From NCBI GenBank assembly GCA_003993805.1, contig RSEF01000003.1:60855759-60919758 (forward strand): a DNA stretch of 64,000 nucleotides, in the 5' to 3' direction. The translations under genes and the position numbers were made by a program. Below the pieces are notes generated by a model, which saw nothing but the letters and a program-made list of their open reading frames with translations, searched no databases and was not told where the DNA came from. Origin of the DNA: Himantopus leucocephalus (lineage: Eukaryota > Chordata > Aves > Charadriiformes > Recurvirostridae). This document shows positions 1-13,333 of this stretch, piece by piece. Position 1 is the stretch's first letter, and each line of letters begins with the position of its first letter.

Positions 1-447
1 TTTTTTCCCCCTTGATTTCCTTTTGGGTTACAGTCAGTGATCAACCTGGGAACCAAGAAATACCGGTGTATGGAATTGATGATGTCCCAGTGTTCTATTC
101 CATTCTCTATTGCCGCTTGAAAAGTGCCAGCATAATTTTCTGTCAGAGATCAGCCTCTTTTGACCACTGACTTATGTCTTGGAATTGTGTATATCATTGT
201 AAAATGTTTATTCTTGTCCGTAAAGCTAAAGCATTGAAATCTGCGGCATTTACTTCAGAGCTGAAAAGGGCTTGTGTGCCCAAAAACTTGACAAAGGAGG
301 CAGGGTGGGGGACGAAGGGGTGTGGGAACTCTGTTGTTTTAAATCTGTAGCTTGCCTTGACTGTGCTGTCTTGTGTAGGAAATACTTTATCCTAATCTGC
401 AGGTAGATAATGTTGCTCGGTTTTATGAAAACCTGTTTTCTCTCTAG
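1..447 (+). other. MAP7: MAP7 intron (right end)
   Basis: No coding exon is visible. The segment ends in the pyrimidine tract and acceptor of the exon at 448. Confidence 0.7.
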
Positions 448-586
448 TCGTAACCAGTCCTGCATCTCCCTTGGAACCTGCAGCAGGACCTCAGCTTCAG
501 CATGCAACGCAATCTCCGCACAACGGGCAACCCGTCACCTGCACGCGTGTGATTGTTTCACATCAAACCCCTGTAAATATGGACAG
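448..586 (+). CDS. MAP7: MAP7 coding exon (third from last)
   Basis: The acceptor is ttttctctctag and the donor CAG|gtaaga. The 139 nt carry two leading bases, 45 codons and two trailing bases. The product is Pro/Ser/Gln-rich ([19 protein letters not shown]) and continues into the next exon through a split Ser codon. Exon assignment rests on frame continuity with the following, clearly MAP7, exon. Confidence 0.85.
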
Positions 587-3500
587 GTAAGAACACTGCT
601 AGCTATTGGAGGGTGTTTAGAGGATGAGGGTTACTAGACAGAGCCATGTATTCGTTAACTAAACAAGATACAGCTGTTCAGTCTGCCTTCTTTCCTGTTT
701 ATTTTTATCTTTTCCTGCGTTCATCTTTCACTTAGCAGTAACCCATTTTTGCCAGCTGATAGGGAAGAATTTTGGAAAAATACAGCACGTTCTTTGCAGT
801 GTTTGGAACAACGTGTTATTTGCCAGCAATTATTATGTAAATCAAAACTTAATGGAAAGGGCAATTTTTTTCTGTTCCTTTCCATGAATTAAGCCTCATA
901 AAAACCACTCTAGATTTGTGGTGCTAGTTTTCTTGAATGGAATAATGAACACTGTGCTTTCAGCCTAGATGTTTCGATTCCTGAACTGCTTGAAGTATTA
1001 GCAAGTTTTGCTTACTAAGCGAAAGTTCCTCATGTGAGATACAGAGCTACTCATTTTGGCTTTGGATTTTTAAATAAACCCTTTGTCCTCTATAAGAACT
1101 TGGGGGGGCAGATATTTAACATTGGGAGCTCTCTGTAGCCATGAAGCAAGTCACTCAGACTTAGAGAATTTGTCAAAATGCTTGAAACCTCAGTGTGGAA
1201 CTGAGTGAAGCCTGTTACATAAGCATGAGCTGTCAGTTATTTCAATTTTAGTAATGCAGAAAGCCAAATAATCCCTTAGTCCTTTCATGTTTTATGCAGG
1301 TAGTGCCAGAATATGCATGGAAAAACTTGAATGTGGGAAGCCATCACGCAGTCTGTAATGGGCGCTATGCTTCAGGGTGTGATTGGCACTAATTGCAGGA
1401 GGAATTTGCCCTCTCTCAGTCCCTCCATATGCCTGGGGGATCTTAGCCTGCTGTCATGCTGACAAGGATGCTCCTGCTGAGAGAAGTTCTGTCAGTGACA
1501 CTGAGCACTGAGCTGCATTGGATGAGCTGCACAGAGCTGCCTCATAATTGTCTCGGGCAGCTATTAAATGTTAATCACTTCCCGCCTTATATGCACCTTG
1601 ATGTTTGTAATATAAAATGTGCAGTGCTAATGAATGCTGCCATGTAGCATTATAATCCGTGTGGAAGGAACCTCAGGGTGGCCAAAGTGAAGAATGAATA
1701 AATGAGATTGAAGAACAGTGACAAAAGTAGGAAGTGTGTATAAGGCTGCGGAAGGGGAAGGTGCTGTGCCAGGCTAGGGTGTGGAGGGACTCTACGTTAG
1801 ATACGTCCACACTGACTGGGAAGGCAAAGGCTGAAGTGCTTAGTAGCATCCCGGTGTAACCTTAGACCAGGTAGCCTGAAAACCTGTTGTAAGAAATACA
1901 TAGCAGCATAGATTTTATTGCATGGTGAAAGCCACAGGTGCGAACAGTACTGCTACTGCATCTCATGTGCTGTGGTTGTCTGGCATCTAGATGTCCGTGA
2001 TATCATAGCACACTCAACAGCAACAGGTGGAGATGGTCTCTTGTGCGAGCACCTCGCTCCAGTCCCAAGAAAGATTTGGCTCTTGTCTGGAAAAGACTTG
2101 AACATGTTTTAAGGGAAAGAGAGTCAGATTTCTGACCAGAACTTGTGGGGGACTTGTGGCATGTGCTTGTATGGGCAAGAGGAGGGAGTGAAGGAGAGGA
2201 GTCGTCTTAAGGCCTAGAGCAACAGTCAGTCTCGTTCTCCTACAGTGTAGGAAGCGTGTCAGTGGGTCTGTTCTGTAGAGCACTGGGGTCTAGGCTGAAT
2301 GCGTGTCTTTGAACAGGACCGGTGGTTGGTGTTTAGTGACCAAACCCAGAGTACCTGTATTTGGGGTCAGAATACCTGTCTTTGGGATCACTCCCCAGGC
2401 ACTGCAGGGGCTCTGTCCCTTGCACCAGTGGCATTGAAGGAGGGTGACTTGGAAAGCTACTAGAGGTTTGTGTTAAGATAAGGAGTTCTACTCTGGGGGG
2501 TGTAGTAGGAAGTTGCCTGACTGATTACTGTGCTGAACCTTCATCCCTGTTCCTCCCCATCATGTCATCCGTCCTTTGTCAGCTCTGTGGCTGGGGTTCA
2601 GTTGGAAATAGCATGCTTGCTTCCATGGTCATGACCACAACGCAATGGAGAAAAATTAAAAGAATACTGGTGGAGTTAGAGCAATTTATTTAAATATTTC
2701 ACCATTCGCTGTTGCTGCTTTTGATCAACAATGCAGATCTCATTGTTGTACTGGAATTTCATTAGCTTTCCAAGACAATTGACCTTCATAAACCCTAATG
2801 AAAATGCTGTGATCTGCTGCATTATTTACCATATATCTATTGTCAACAATAATTAGTTTTATTAATAAACATTTATTGCAGATGATAGATTGGCACAATC
2901 ATCTATCCCACCTAATAGTTTATCAAAATTTGTATTGGTATTCCTACTCCTGTGTTTCAAACAAATGAACAATAATCAATTTTCCTTAGGCTTAAAGCTT
3001 CTTCACTTTGCGTGGTGAAAGAGAAAAAACAGCTATATTTGCTTGTGAATTGAGCTGTTTTACTGTGTTAGCACTTAAGGTTTTCAAATAGACCTTACAC
3101 GAATTTTGAGTTCTTAGAAACAATTTTTTCATAGTTGTCTGAGTTAAAGTTACGTGTCTGAACATGACTTTTGTGATATGTAGTTTTAAGTGGTGCTGCA
3201 AGGGTTCTGATTTTGCCACCTATGCTTGGTCTGAGTATCTTCTCCGCAAGTAAATTGGATTAAACAATTTCATGCTCAAATGCTAATGAAGAATAGTGAA
3301 TTACTGGGAGGGGGAAGGAGTGACCTTATATCTGACCTATAAGTCTGTGGTTAGAAGACTCACAATTGGACTTAAATGAAGACATTTCTTATCCGGGTGT
3401 AGTACGATGGAAAGGGCAACACTAAATATATTTTAAAATGGAGCGTACCATGGAAATTTTCTAGTTAAAAATTCTAGCATCTAGAATTTCCAAGAAAACT

Positions 3501-6500
3501 GGTAGTTCATGGATGCTACGATATTATTAATAGCATGTTAACTTCTGGCTAGATTCTGGGGTTTTTTTTTCCGATAAATGGAAAAATGAATATGAAACAG
3601 TTGTTTGAAAATAAGATAGAATCTTAAAGTATTTTCAAACTTCTGTAAGTTATAAAAGATTCCAAGAAGACTTTCTCTGGATTCTTTTTTTTTTTTTCTT
3701 TACTGAATGGTAGAATCCTGGAAGAAACACAATGACAGGAGTTGGATAACCAGTGCAGCTGCCTCATCCATCTCCCACTTGCAGATTATTGCTTGTCCTC
3801 TGCTTTCTAATTCTTTACCCAAATTAGATCCTGTCTGTTACTTCTCAGAAAGTTATTTCAGTACAGTGGTTTATGTTGACATTATTTTTCTTATGATACT
3901 TATTCTTATCTTGTAATTCTTTTTTTTTTCTGTGGTGCTTTCTATAAATGCCTGCAATGGGCCTCATTTCACCTCATCTGTGTGCCTCCATCCAGTACAA
4001 AGGGAGTTGGATCTTGGTAGATTAGATGACCAGTTTTTAGAAATATAGAGTTAGACAAGGTGACTGCCTCAGTATCTTGTCCCTGGAAAAGAATGTTACT
4101 GAGGTCCAATTCTTATGTAGTGTTCATTGCTCTGTCTGTAACATAGCACACTTGAAATTTGCTTTGGTGCCACCTTCCCTTCTTTAGGCCTTCAGCTCCT
4201 CATTGCTGGCTGATTTCAGTGCTGTTGTCTCAGTGGATTAAAAGTGAACACTGCTTTATTTGAATCACCCAAAAGACTGGGGTCCGTTTTGCTGGTAGTG
4301 TCTGTCTGTGACATCTCTGCTAAAATCATGTCAATGAATGAGATGACTGACATTGTCTTTCAGATCAGGAATAGCAGGCATGGTAGCATTTTGGCACATT
4401 CCAAAGGCCTGCAAATCAATATTTCTTTTTCTTATTCGATGTTGATTTCAGATAGGAGATCAGAAAGACAGACATACTAAATTCTGGTCTTTTTTCTTCC
4501 TTCTTTACTCTCTTCAAATTCTTTACATGTAGATTATGTCTACACAGAGCTTTGGCTGAAATTATCTACACCAGAAATAATTTTCAGTAGTTTTCAACTT
4601 TTTTGATGTTCTAATTCCTTTAATTACATTACTTACTCTTCTCTCAACTTCCTCTAGTCTATCTTGTTCGTATTGATGTGTACAGTTCACAATGCGAAGC
4701 TGCACAGGTGCTTTTTTTTTTAGCTGTCTTGAAGCTGTCCTTCAGATGCTTGCAAGACAATTATGTGTCTTGCTACAAGCACCCTTTTGGAATACGTTAG
4801 AACGCCAAAACTATCCAGTTCTTAGAAACATACCTGCAATATTTTATGCCTGAAACGGATATCTTCAGTGTGCTGGATACTGAGACATTGCTAAGAATGT
4901 AACATAAGACAGTAAGAACGGCTGTAGCAGGTGAAAAATCTGTTGGTGGTTTTTTTTGTGTTCTTTGCTTTAATGGCCTGTAGCAACCACTTAGGGAGAA
5001 AGGGTAAAGCAAATAAAGGTAACTACCAGGAGATCCTCTGGTCAATGAAGGGTTACTAAGCATTGTGGTCCAAATGCAGCCATAGGCTCAAGTAGTCCTT
5101 AAGCTGCTAATTACCAGAAGCTGGAGGGTATACCAATCTCCTAGGAATTTGTCTAATCTTTTGAGCTTATGGCCTCTAAGATGTCCAGTGGAATTAATTC
5201 CACAGTTCTGTTTTTCCCTCTGTTTCTGCTAAACTTGCTCCCCTAGTAATCTGGTGGAGCAAAGAGCATAATATAGAGAACTTTTTGTAGCATAAAATAT
5301 AGAAGATTCATAGTCATGGTTTCCTCTTCTGTATCCCCTTTCTGATTGTACAGACCCCCCTCTCTCAAAGACATCTTTCAAGTCTGTGAATCTGGTCTAA
5401 CTCAGTATGTAATGCTGGCAGTGCAATGACAAATACATATGAAGAACTGTTTATCTATGAAGTCAGCTGATCAGTCAGAAACATTAATATCTGTTTGCAG
5501 AAGCTGGAGTCGTCTACATTGCACCAATGCGTGTTGAAGTCCTACACTGTTTAATTTATATGAATGAGCAGTTGCTCTCTTCCCCCCTCTTTGTTACCCC
5601 ATCCATCAAACTTGCCATGTTATCCTAGCTCTGGTAAGGTTATTGGTAGTAGATGGGGATAAAATAAGTAATAGGATACCTTATAGTGTATAAGAACCTA
5701 ATAACTATACATTATAGAGCAGCTTTTATTAGTCCTATTAGTCCTTTATTAGTATTTCACAGATTCTGCTCCTCATCTTACAGATGTGCATCTCTGGCAC
5801 AAAAGGGTGATGTGACTTGTGGCCTCTCCCAGGCAGCCAGCAGGATTTCCGTGTCTGCTCATAAACTCAGTGCAGTGAAACATACTTTTCACTTTGAAAT
5901 GTACTCAGCATATCCACAGATGAAAAAAAGGGGAACACCTTTCTGAAAAAGAACTGGTGATGGTTTGAAAAACTGGGAAAGGCTTGATATGAAAACCAGC
6001 ATGTCACTCTCATAGGAAATCTGGGCTTTGGATAAAGCGTTGCTACTTTCAAAAGAGCAATGATTATTTTCTGTCTGTTGGGGTAGTACTGTAAAATGAT
6101 TCTGTAATTGTTTGTGAAGAGTTGGACACCCAAAGAAGCCAGCAAATTAAAATAAACCATATGCCAATTACAAGCAGGTTTGGGTTGGTTTTTTTTTTTT
6201 TTAAAGACTGGTAAATGTACTGTCAGGAGAAAATTAGCCTGTGAAATCAAGCCACCTGCTCAGAAATGGCCTGAGGAAACTGATAGCCTAGTTTAAATCT
6301 AGGAAAATTGCATCTGAGCCTTTGTGGCTGAAGCATTTCCAAACAACCTGAACAGTTGTGATGTGGTCCGAATAGGGAATAGGCACCCAATACTGTCAGT
6401 ATCTAACTGTTGAGGGCCCTAAAAAGCACCTGATCACATGATTTTTGTGTGTCAGTTGAGTGCTTGCTCTTTCTTGAGGAGCTTATGGTCCCACTACTGT

Positions 6501-8275
6501 CATCCTTTTCACTAAAGTAGCACCTCAGTTTCTCCCCTCTGGCAAGACAGCGCACGCTGTCTGCAAAAATAGCAAGATTTGACAATACAGGGCCTAATGA
6601 AAGGGTTGAGAGGGGAGCGGCAAGACTGTGAGACACAATCATGTGTCTTCTCAGGAGAGTATGTGTAATTGGAGAGTGTGTCTGTGTTTGTACTGCTCCT
6701 GACTAGGGGAGACGTACAAGAGCTTGCTCATAAGGCATCTCTGTCAAGTGGGAGATAGAAAAAGAAAGTGTAGATTGACATCTCATCTCCTACGTAACAA
6801 GCAATAGGACAAGAGGAAACAGCCTCAAGTTATGCCAGGGGAGGTTTAGATTGGATATTAGGAATAACTTCTTCACAGAAAGGGTTGTCAAGCATTGGAA
6901 CAGGCTGCCCAGGGAAGTGGTGCAAGTTGCCATCCCTGGAGGTATTTAAAAGACGGATGGACGTGGTGCTTGGGGACGTGGTTTAGTGGTGGTTTTGGCA
7001 GTGTTAGGTTGATGGTTGGACTTGATGATCTTAAAGGTCCCTTCCAACCTAGACGATTTTATGATTCTATGAGGGATGCTGGGAGGTGTTTCTTTTGGCT
7101 TGGGCATGATCAATGGGAGGAGTGCAGAGTCAGGTAGTGCCTTGGAAATAAGTCCAAAGAACTTGTAGGGGAGGAGGGACTGAAAGGAGAACTGCATTGG
7201 TACGGGAGCTTTTTCTCTGGCTGAGTGGCAGGTAGAAGAGGCTGTTCCAAAACTAGATGCTGGAGGTGGTCCAAAGAATAACAAAAATGACAATGATCTT
7301 ATCTAAGGCCAATTACATTGATTTTCAATAAGAGGAAGGGTATGGCAAAGGCTATGAGAGCTCAAAAAGATGTTGGAGGCTGTAAATTCCATTAGGAGGA
7401 TGGCTCAAGGTAGCAGTGGTGGTGCTGCAGGCGTTTTCTTACTGCTTCCCATTTCCATCACTTCTCGGAACTGTGGTGTCTGTAAAGCTCTCTGTAGTTC
7501 TGGGTATAGTATAGCCAAATGTAACAACTATGCTGTGTGTTTGAGGGAAGACATATCTAATACTTGGATACAAAGACAGTTTTTCTACTGTGGTAGGAGC
7601 ATAGTTTTGTTTCTACTGGCTAAAAGAACTGGATTAATGTAGACTTTTCCATTTTTAATACTGCTTTGAGGAGGACTAAATTTCTGTTCTAGATGAAATC
7701 TGAGGAAATACTTGTCTCTCTTTCAGCAATCTCAATCCAGAGAAAAATGCAAACGAAAACGGAATGTCTATGCAGAATGATAACTTTGAAGAGATCATAA
7801 ACCTGCCTATTGGTTCTAAACCATCCCGGCTGGATGCCATGAACAATGATGGAAGCAATAGTCCTGAAATTCCTTTGAATCCAATTCTAGCCTTTGAAGA
7901 GAAGGGGACTCTCTTGCCTCAGGTAGATAGTGTTCAAACACACCAAACAGCAGGTAGGTTTGCCTTGATTCGTTAACACTTGTAATGTGTTGTAACTGAC
8001 GGAGGACCTAGAGCTCTTAATCGATATAAGTTGATTCATTTAAGCATTTTTAGACCCCATATTATTTGGGGAAAGGAGCATATCTCCTCTCTGTAAAGCT
8101 ATGCATGCCAAGTACATACAGATGCTGTGCAAATTATGGGTAAGGCCTTATGTTTTGTTTGGGGGGGGATGTCTCAGTTACACTGCACTCTGCCATTTGA
8201 AGTTGCTTGAAAATGTTTGCCCTGTGCTTTCAAACAGAAACAGTAACAGTGGCAACTGCTGTTCCTAGCTTATGA
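448..8275 (+). CDS. MAP7: MAP7 (ensconsin), C-terminal 133 codons, three exons, 5' part outside window
   Basis: Three exons join in one frame: 448-586, 7727-7953 and 8238-8275, with stop TGA at 8273-8275. All junctions are GT-AG and the phases agree (AG|C, then G|AA). The joined tail contains [20 protein letters not shown], then SKPSRLD and [20 protein letters not shown], which I recognise as the conserved C-terminus of vertebrate MAP7. MAP7 coats microtubules through an N-terminal coiled coil and recruits and activates kinesin-1 through a C-terminal helical region. The part seen here is the low-complexity, probably disordered tail beyond those regions. The strand and position relative to BCLAF1 fit the vertebrate MAP7-BCLAF1 neighbourhood. 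The microtubule-binding and kinesin-binding exons lie to the left of the window. The first 46 residues here (TSPASPLEP...) diverge more from my memory of the family than the rest. Confidence 0.93.
3469..3489. repeat. Perfect 9-bp inverted repeat, 3-nt loop
   Basis: AAATTCTAG-cat-CTAGAATTT lies in the MAP7 intron. Confidence 0.85.
6795..7072 (+). mobile_element. CR1 LINE, truncated 3' end
   Basis: The sequence from about CAATAGGACAAGAGG through TGGAACAGGCTGCCCAGGGA to AAAGGTCCCTTCCAACCT and the final ATTTTATGATTCTATGA is the 3' end of an avian CR1 retrotransposon in sense orientation. It is 5'-truncated, as is usual for CR1, and lies in the MAP7 intron. Confidence 0.93.
7727..7953 (+). CDS. 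MAP7: MAP7 coding exon (penultimate)
   Basis: The acceptor is ctctctttcag and the donor CAG|gtaggt. The 227 nt encode the diagnostic MAP7 tail, including [17 protein letters not shown] and IPLNPILAF. This exon carries the gene identification. Confidence 0.95.
8238..8275 (+). CDS. MAP7: MAP7 last coding exon with stop codon
   Basis: The acceptor is gtgctttcaaacag. A split Glu codon is followed by [11 protein letters not shown] and TGA at 8273-8275. The exon supplies only 12 residues and then runs into the 3'UTR. It was found by frame continuity, because it is too short to stand out as an open frame. Confidence 0.85.
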
Positions 8276-10470
8276 TCAGCAATCATGTTCCAGTTCTGCA
8301 AGCGTAATACCTGATTTGCACACGCGGAAGGGGAGCTGATACCTACCTTCTGTGTAAAAATTCTGGATGCACTTCCCTCATCGAGTTCTTGCTGACATTA
8401 ACATTGAGGGATAGTTTACCGCACACTAGATTTTTCTGAATTACATCACAACTTTTAAAGGATGTTAGGTAAAAAACCCACTAATTTAGCAAACTGAATT
8501 GGACCACCGTTTTCTGTTTTCTGTGGCTGGAAAATGTAAGGGAAATCACCTCACAATAAAATAATCGCATAAATGCGTAGCATTTTGAAGTAAGTATTGT
8601 CGCTCTTTGCTGACCTGTCATTTTTGGTACCTTCTGTTGTAGAAGTGATCTGATTGTTTCTTCTGAAGAACCAAAGGTGATATGAGCATCTCTGCAGTCA
8701 GTGGAGTTTCTTCCATGCTATGAAGGAGTGTTTTATTTTTTCTCTCCAGTTTTTTAAAGATTTCTTGAATATCTTTTTTGGAAGGACTTTAGTAAAACCA
8801 GCAGAAGAAATGATGGGAATAGTTTTGGATCACCTTTCTAATAGCTTTCATCACTAGAAAAATCATGCTTCACATGCATTACTTAATATGGCTTTTTCCA
8901 ACAAGCTTTTTCTGTTAGTAAATGGGTATTTCTGCATTCCTTAAGACAGAAGACACTGGAATCTGAAAGCAATGGGCTGATTTGGGTGGTGGGACTGATT
9001 CTTTTATTAAAAAGGTGGGTGTTGGTTTAAAAGGCATAATTGTAAAATTGGTGAAGAATCTTTTACACTTTGTGGTTCTAATACTTGAAAAATAAATACC
9101 TCATTGCTCTACAAGTAGAGTTAATGGGGTGTTTTATTTAAACCTGTTGGTTTAAATATTATTGCAGAGAACTCTAATTATGGGGGCAAAGTATAGGCTT
9201 CTGTATCAGGTTCTTGTAAATGTAATTCCTACAGGGACATTCTGTAAATTGAGATGTCACTATGATCTTCTCGCATTTTCTCTAAAAACACAAAACAAGG
9301 CAGGTTTTAAAATGTGAACATTTGAAAGCGTTATTTTTTCATGGACAAGAGGAAAACCTATTGTTCTCCTAGATGATGTATTTATGAATTTTGTTCAGTA
9401 CGGAAATAAATCATTTAATTGAATAAATTAGAAAAATGTGGTAAAATGATACTGCAAACTTGATTTTTTTTTTTAGTTACATCCATGTTCACAATACTAT
9501 AAAAGGCGTGTATGCATACATGCACACATGTATGCACACACAAGGAAATACCTTGTTCTGAGTCCTGTAAGTTGCTGCTGTTCCCAACGATGGAAGACTT
9601 TTCCTTTGCCTTATCAGACTATTAAAGACTGTGAAATCTGAAATATTTGATTTTTGGATGATGAAGCAGGTTTGTTTGGGGAGTTCTGGGTTTTTGCTCG
9701 TTTCAGAGCAAATGGAAAATGGTCACTGTTTGTGCTTTTTATGTAGTGTGTGATTTTTATAAAGCAGTACAGTTTGAGTGATGAGGAGCAATGCAGGTTG
9801 CTTTCTCTTTAGCTTGATGTGATTTCTACTGTCATTGTTCCATCCCTCACTTTTTGTTGCTATTGGGCAGAACTGCAAAATCTTGCACCTTTTTGTGCTT
9901 TGATAAACACTGCTGTTACAGGTAGAGCTGATTCTAGTTATTGAGGTTGAAGCACCAACCAAGGCTTGATGCATTGCTCACTGAAGTCAGTGAGAAGATC
10001 CTTGGCTAGGGGAAACGGAGGTTTATGGGGCTTCAGTTCACGCTACCAGAGAATGTACCATTAAGACTCCTGCACTTGCCTTTAGTGAGCACTGAGCTGG
10101 GCCTGTAGGAAGCTGTGCAGAAAGTCCGTGCTAGCAGAAGAAATCCTCTGAGAGAACAGCTGAAGAGTTTTTGAAGACATTACTTTCTGCTGCTGCCAAG
10201 TGTTCATCTTGTACAGGAGATGGGATAAAAATGGAAATGCAATGAAAGGGACTTCATCTGCCAGAATATATATGGAAGGGAAAAACAGCCATTCAGTCAG
10301 AACGCTTTCAACAGTAGCTTGTGACACAGTAACGTGAATTGGGTTCCTTTCTTGCTTTCTTTAGTTTTCCATGTACATAGCCACAATATTTTGAAGTGTC
10401 CAAAATATGTAGTTTTTCTTTAAACCTATATATAGCATGTAAGTACCAAATAAACTTGTTTGAAATATTT
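8276..10470 (+). other. MAP7: MAP7 3'UTR (extent inferred)
   Basis: Non-coding sequence follows the MAP7 stop. AATAAA hexamers occur at 9091-9096 and 10449-10454. The second is followed by a T-rich stretch and is my preferred end, but the first could be used too. A small TG/CA-rich tract (tgcatacatgcacacatgtatgcacaca) lies at about 9510-9540. Confidence 0.5.
10449..10454 (+). terminator. MAP7: Candidate polyadenylation signal of MAP7
   Basis: AATAAA is followed within 30 nt by a T-rich region. It lies 2.2 kb after the stop codon. An alternative AATAAA is at 9091-9096. Confidence 0.4.
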
Positions 10471-12886
10471 ATTTCTATTTATATTTTCATTTTCTTGCAT
10501 AGTTGAAGCAGGAGTCAATCTGTGATGGAAAACTCTTCTTGCTACTCCTGGTCTGCTTAAAACTTTTCTTCAGGTTTCCTGTAATCTCTTTACTAGAAAA
10601 TTAGTACAGAGTCACTTGCAGCTAGAAACAAGGCAAAGAAATAGCCAGTAAGATTTTGCTTCAATTTTAAGCCTGAGGATTCATTTAGGCTCAGGTTTAA
10701 ATTATGTTGATCTTGATCTGTGTAGGCTCAGGTATAAATTACGCTGATCTGTTTTTTGTGAGACTTCAGAACGCTTGCTTCACTGTCTGCAGCACAGATG
10801 AAGAGCCTGCTTCATTTCTCATGTGTGTTTTATTTGGCTGGCTTTTTGAACAGGGCTGCAGTAAAAACAATTTGTAATTATATTCATTCCAGGTTTGCTT
10901 CAAATGAGAGAGAAAACTTCCTCCTTTTCCGAGGGGTTGACATACAAACTAAAGCTAGGGAATTGGGAGTAGAACTAGGTATATGAATTAAAAAAAAACT
11001 AAAAAAATGAAAAGGATTGAAACTTTAAGTCTTTAGTTAAGCCCCTTTCTTTAAAAGCAGGGGAAAAATATTTTCCCCTATGTTGAACATTGTTCTGGAC
11101 AATAAAATACAGTATCAAATGAAGGCCAGCTCCTTTGCCCGCTATTGCAACTGGTTTTGTTGTTTGTATTATCAGGGGCCACACTTAGCTATTCAGAGAG
11201 GTAGAACGAGCAATTGCAGAAGTCACAGACAGCTATTCTGAAGGTGCGGAGCAGTAACCTTTCACAGCAGCTAGACTGGGCTTAGCAAGGACTCGGCTCC
11301 TTGCTCATGTCTTAACAGCACGACATAAATGCTTACAGGGATAACATTCACGAGATTAGTTTGGTGCATCACAACTACTGCGTTGTTCACCATTAGCTTT
11401 GCTTGTTTCACATGTCTCATCTCATTCCTGATGAAGAATGCTGTGTTGTTTTCTTTCTTGAAATAATATTTGCAATGAAATATCTAAGAATACAGATACA
11501 GGACAGATTCTAATGTTATTACTTAATATTGCACTGATTTTCCTTTTGGAAAATGATCTATAGTCACCCAAAGAGTGGCCTGAAGTTTGAGATTTTCTGA
11601 TTTTGTTCCTAGCTGTGTCATTCAGCTCTCTAGTTCTCTGTTTCAATAAGCCCAACTGCCCACAGTTGAGCCCGTGGGTCTTTCACGTAAGATTTCAAAA
11701 GAACTGTCACACATGAATATTGAAAATGCCATACTGCTTTATGTGAAGTCTCTGTCTGCCCTGTTTTTAACAGGTCTTTTTACTGTGCTACAGAGAGGGT
11801 TTTGAGTGTGGGTTTTTTTTTTTTAAAAAAAACAGTACTATTGGAGAGAATTTGCAGTTATTAAAAGGAATCATTAACAGAAATGCCTCCCCCAAGCACC
11901 AAAACTAAGCTTAGAGATTTGAGTTACAACAAAATGTAATGTTGAGCTCTTAGTTGACAGAATGATTTTTTTTATTATTATTATTTTTTTCAATCTCACT
12001 TTTATTCCATTTTGTAGCCAGTAGCAGCTCTAAAGCTCTACATGCGTGTAAGAGTTATACCATGGTCAGAAGTACCTCAAAAGGCAGGAAACTCTTCTGA
12101 AATGTTTTCATAAGAAACTGTGCTATCTGGGAGCAGATGTTTGCCATAAGAGTGGTTCCAAAAGTTCAGTATTCCAGCCAGTTCAACACGAAGCTCCAGG
12201 AGGATACTTGTATTTAAAAACAAGCGTATTGATCAAAGGTGGAACTGGATTACTAAAAGATGATGATGATTATTATTATTAGATTACTGTTATCTTACAA
12301 ATTAAAACATACATTAAAAAACTAGTGCCCCATAATTTCAAGGCTCTGTGCTACATTTTTTTTCCTGGAAAAATACTGGTTTGATTGGCTAAAAGGTATG
12401 TGAGACAGACCCTTTTCCTCTGGAGGAGAGGGAAGGGGAGGTTGTTCAGTATCATGTATACATGTAAGAAAATCAGTTGAATTTAAGCATGTTACTACTT
12501 GTTTTTGTTCTTTAACTCCTTTTAAAATGAAATATCAAAATATAAGATCAGTTCCTAATTTTGCCCAATATGTTCACTTTTTCCTTGTTGCAAGTACCTT
12601 TGGAAATAATTTACTGTTTCCAGAAGACAGATTTCAGTATTCAAACACATCTCACCCAAATCTTTCATGGTAGCTGCTATATTCTGAACATGCTCTATGC
12701 AACATTTACCTGCCCCAACGTGCCTTTGCTCTTCTGCTGGTGAGTAGTGCCTACCGCGTAGGCAAGGATCAGCCTTAAGGCTTGTCCTATTCTTGTTTCT
12801 TACAAATTTCTTGCAACTTCTGAGTTGTCTCTCAGCACTACTGCCTGTAGTAACCTGTTAGTAGTTTGCTACCTTTATACTATGTG
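10471..12886. other. Spacer between convergent genes
   Basis: No exon or RNA gene is seen. It holds a 28-bp direct repeat (10686-10713 and 10723-10750, 25 of 28 bases alike), short ATT and GAT/ATT microsatellite-like tracts near 11970 and 12265, and T-runs. Confidence 0.6.
10686..10750. repeat. 28-bp direct repeat, 37-bp period
   Basis: The unit taggctcaggtttaaattat... at 10686-10713 recurs with three substitutions at 10723-10750. This is a local duplication of unknown meaning. Confidence 0.75.
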
Positions 12887-12892
12887 TTTATT
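12887..12892 (-). terminator. Candidate polyadenylation signal of the Vac8-like gene
   Basis: TTTATT on + reads AATAAA on the - strand, about 440 nt past the stop codon of the Vac8-like gene. This is a plausible 3'UTR length. There is no transcript evidence. Confidence 0.4.
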
Positions 12893-13333
12893 CAATTATT
12901 TTCTAAAGTCAAGTCCCTAGAGTGTGCTCTGAAATAAGGGACATGGAACAGAAACAAAAATGAATGCAGTGTAACCTGCGTACTTGAGAGATGCCTCTTC
13001 AGTAGAATCGGCCTGTTGCGTGAACAAAACCTCATGAATACAGCGCTGGTTTTGTGGAATTGGGGGGTGTGAGGAAGCCATGGAAGATTACCCAAGCATA
13101 CCAGGTGTTTTCCGTACTGTTGGAAGGAATGTGGCTGTAGTCCTCAAGCACGCTTAAGGAGCCAGCCAAAGTGTTCAAGGGATTGTCTTTTGACCTGCTC
13201 TGATTCTTGTTATCGGAACATCTCTTTTGTATGATGAAACTCAAGTAGCAGGAAAACTTTAACTACAGTTGTCTTCTCTGACAGTCCAGGCTCTTGGATC
13301 TGTTAAGTTTTCATAAGCCATCCAGGTTAAATA
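12893..13333 (-). other. 3'UTR of the Vac8-like gene (inferred)
   Basis: Non-coding sequence lies between the stop codon and the nearest - strand AATAAA. No RNA structure was noticed. Confidence 0.4.

Larger units (their letters stand above)
587..7726 (+). other. MAP7: MAP7 intron, about 7.1 kb
   Basis: AT-rich intronic sequence with no convincing exon on either strand. It contains a CR1 3' end (about 6795-7072) and a small inverted repeat (3469-3489). Otherwise I see only scattered T-runs. Confidence 0.7.

Noticed and set aside
6946..7293. 115-codon - strand frame
   Set aside because: Antisense shadow of a CR1 3' end; not a gene.
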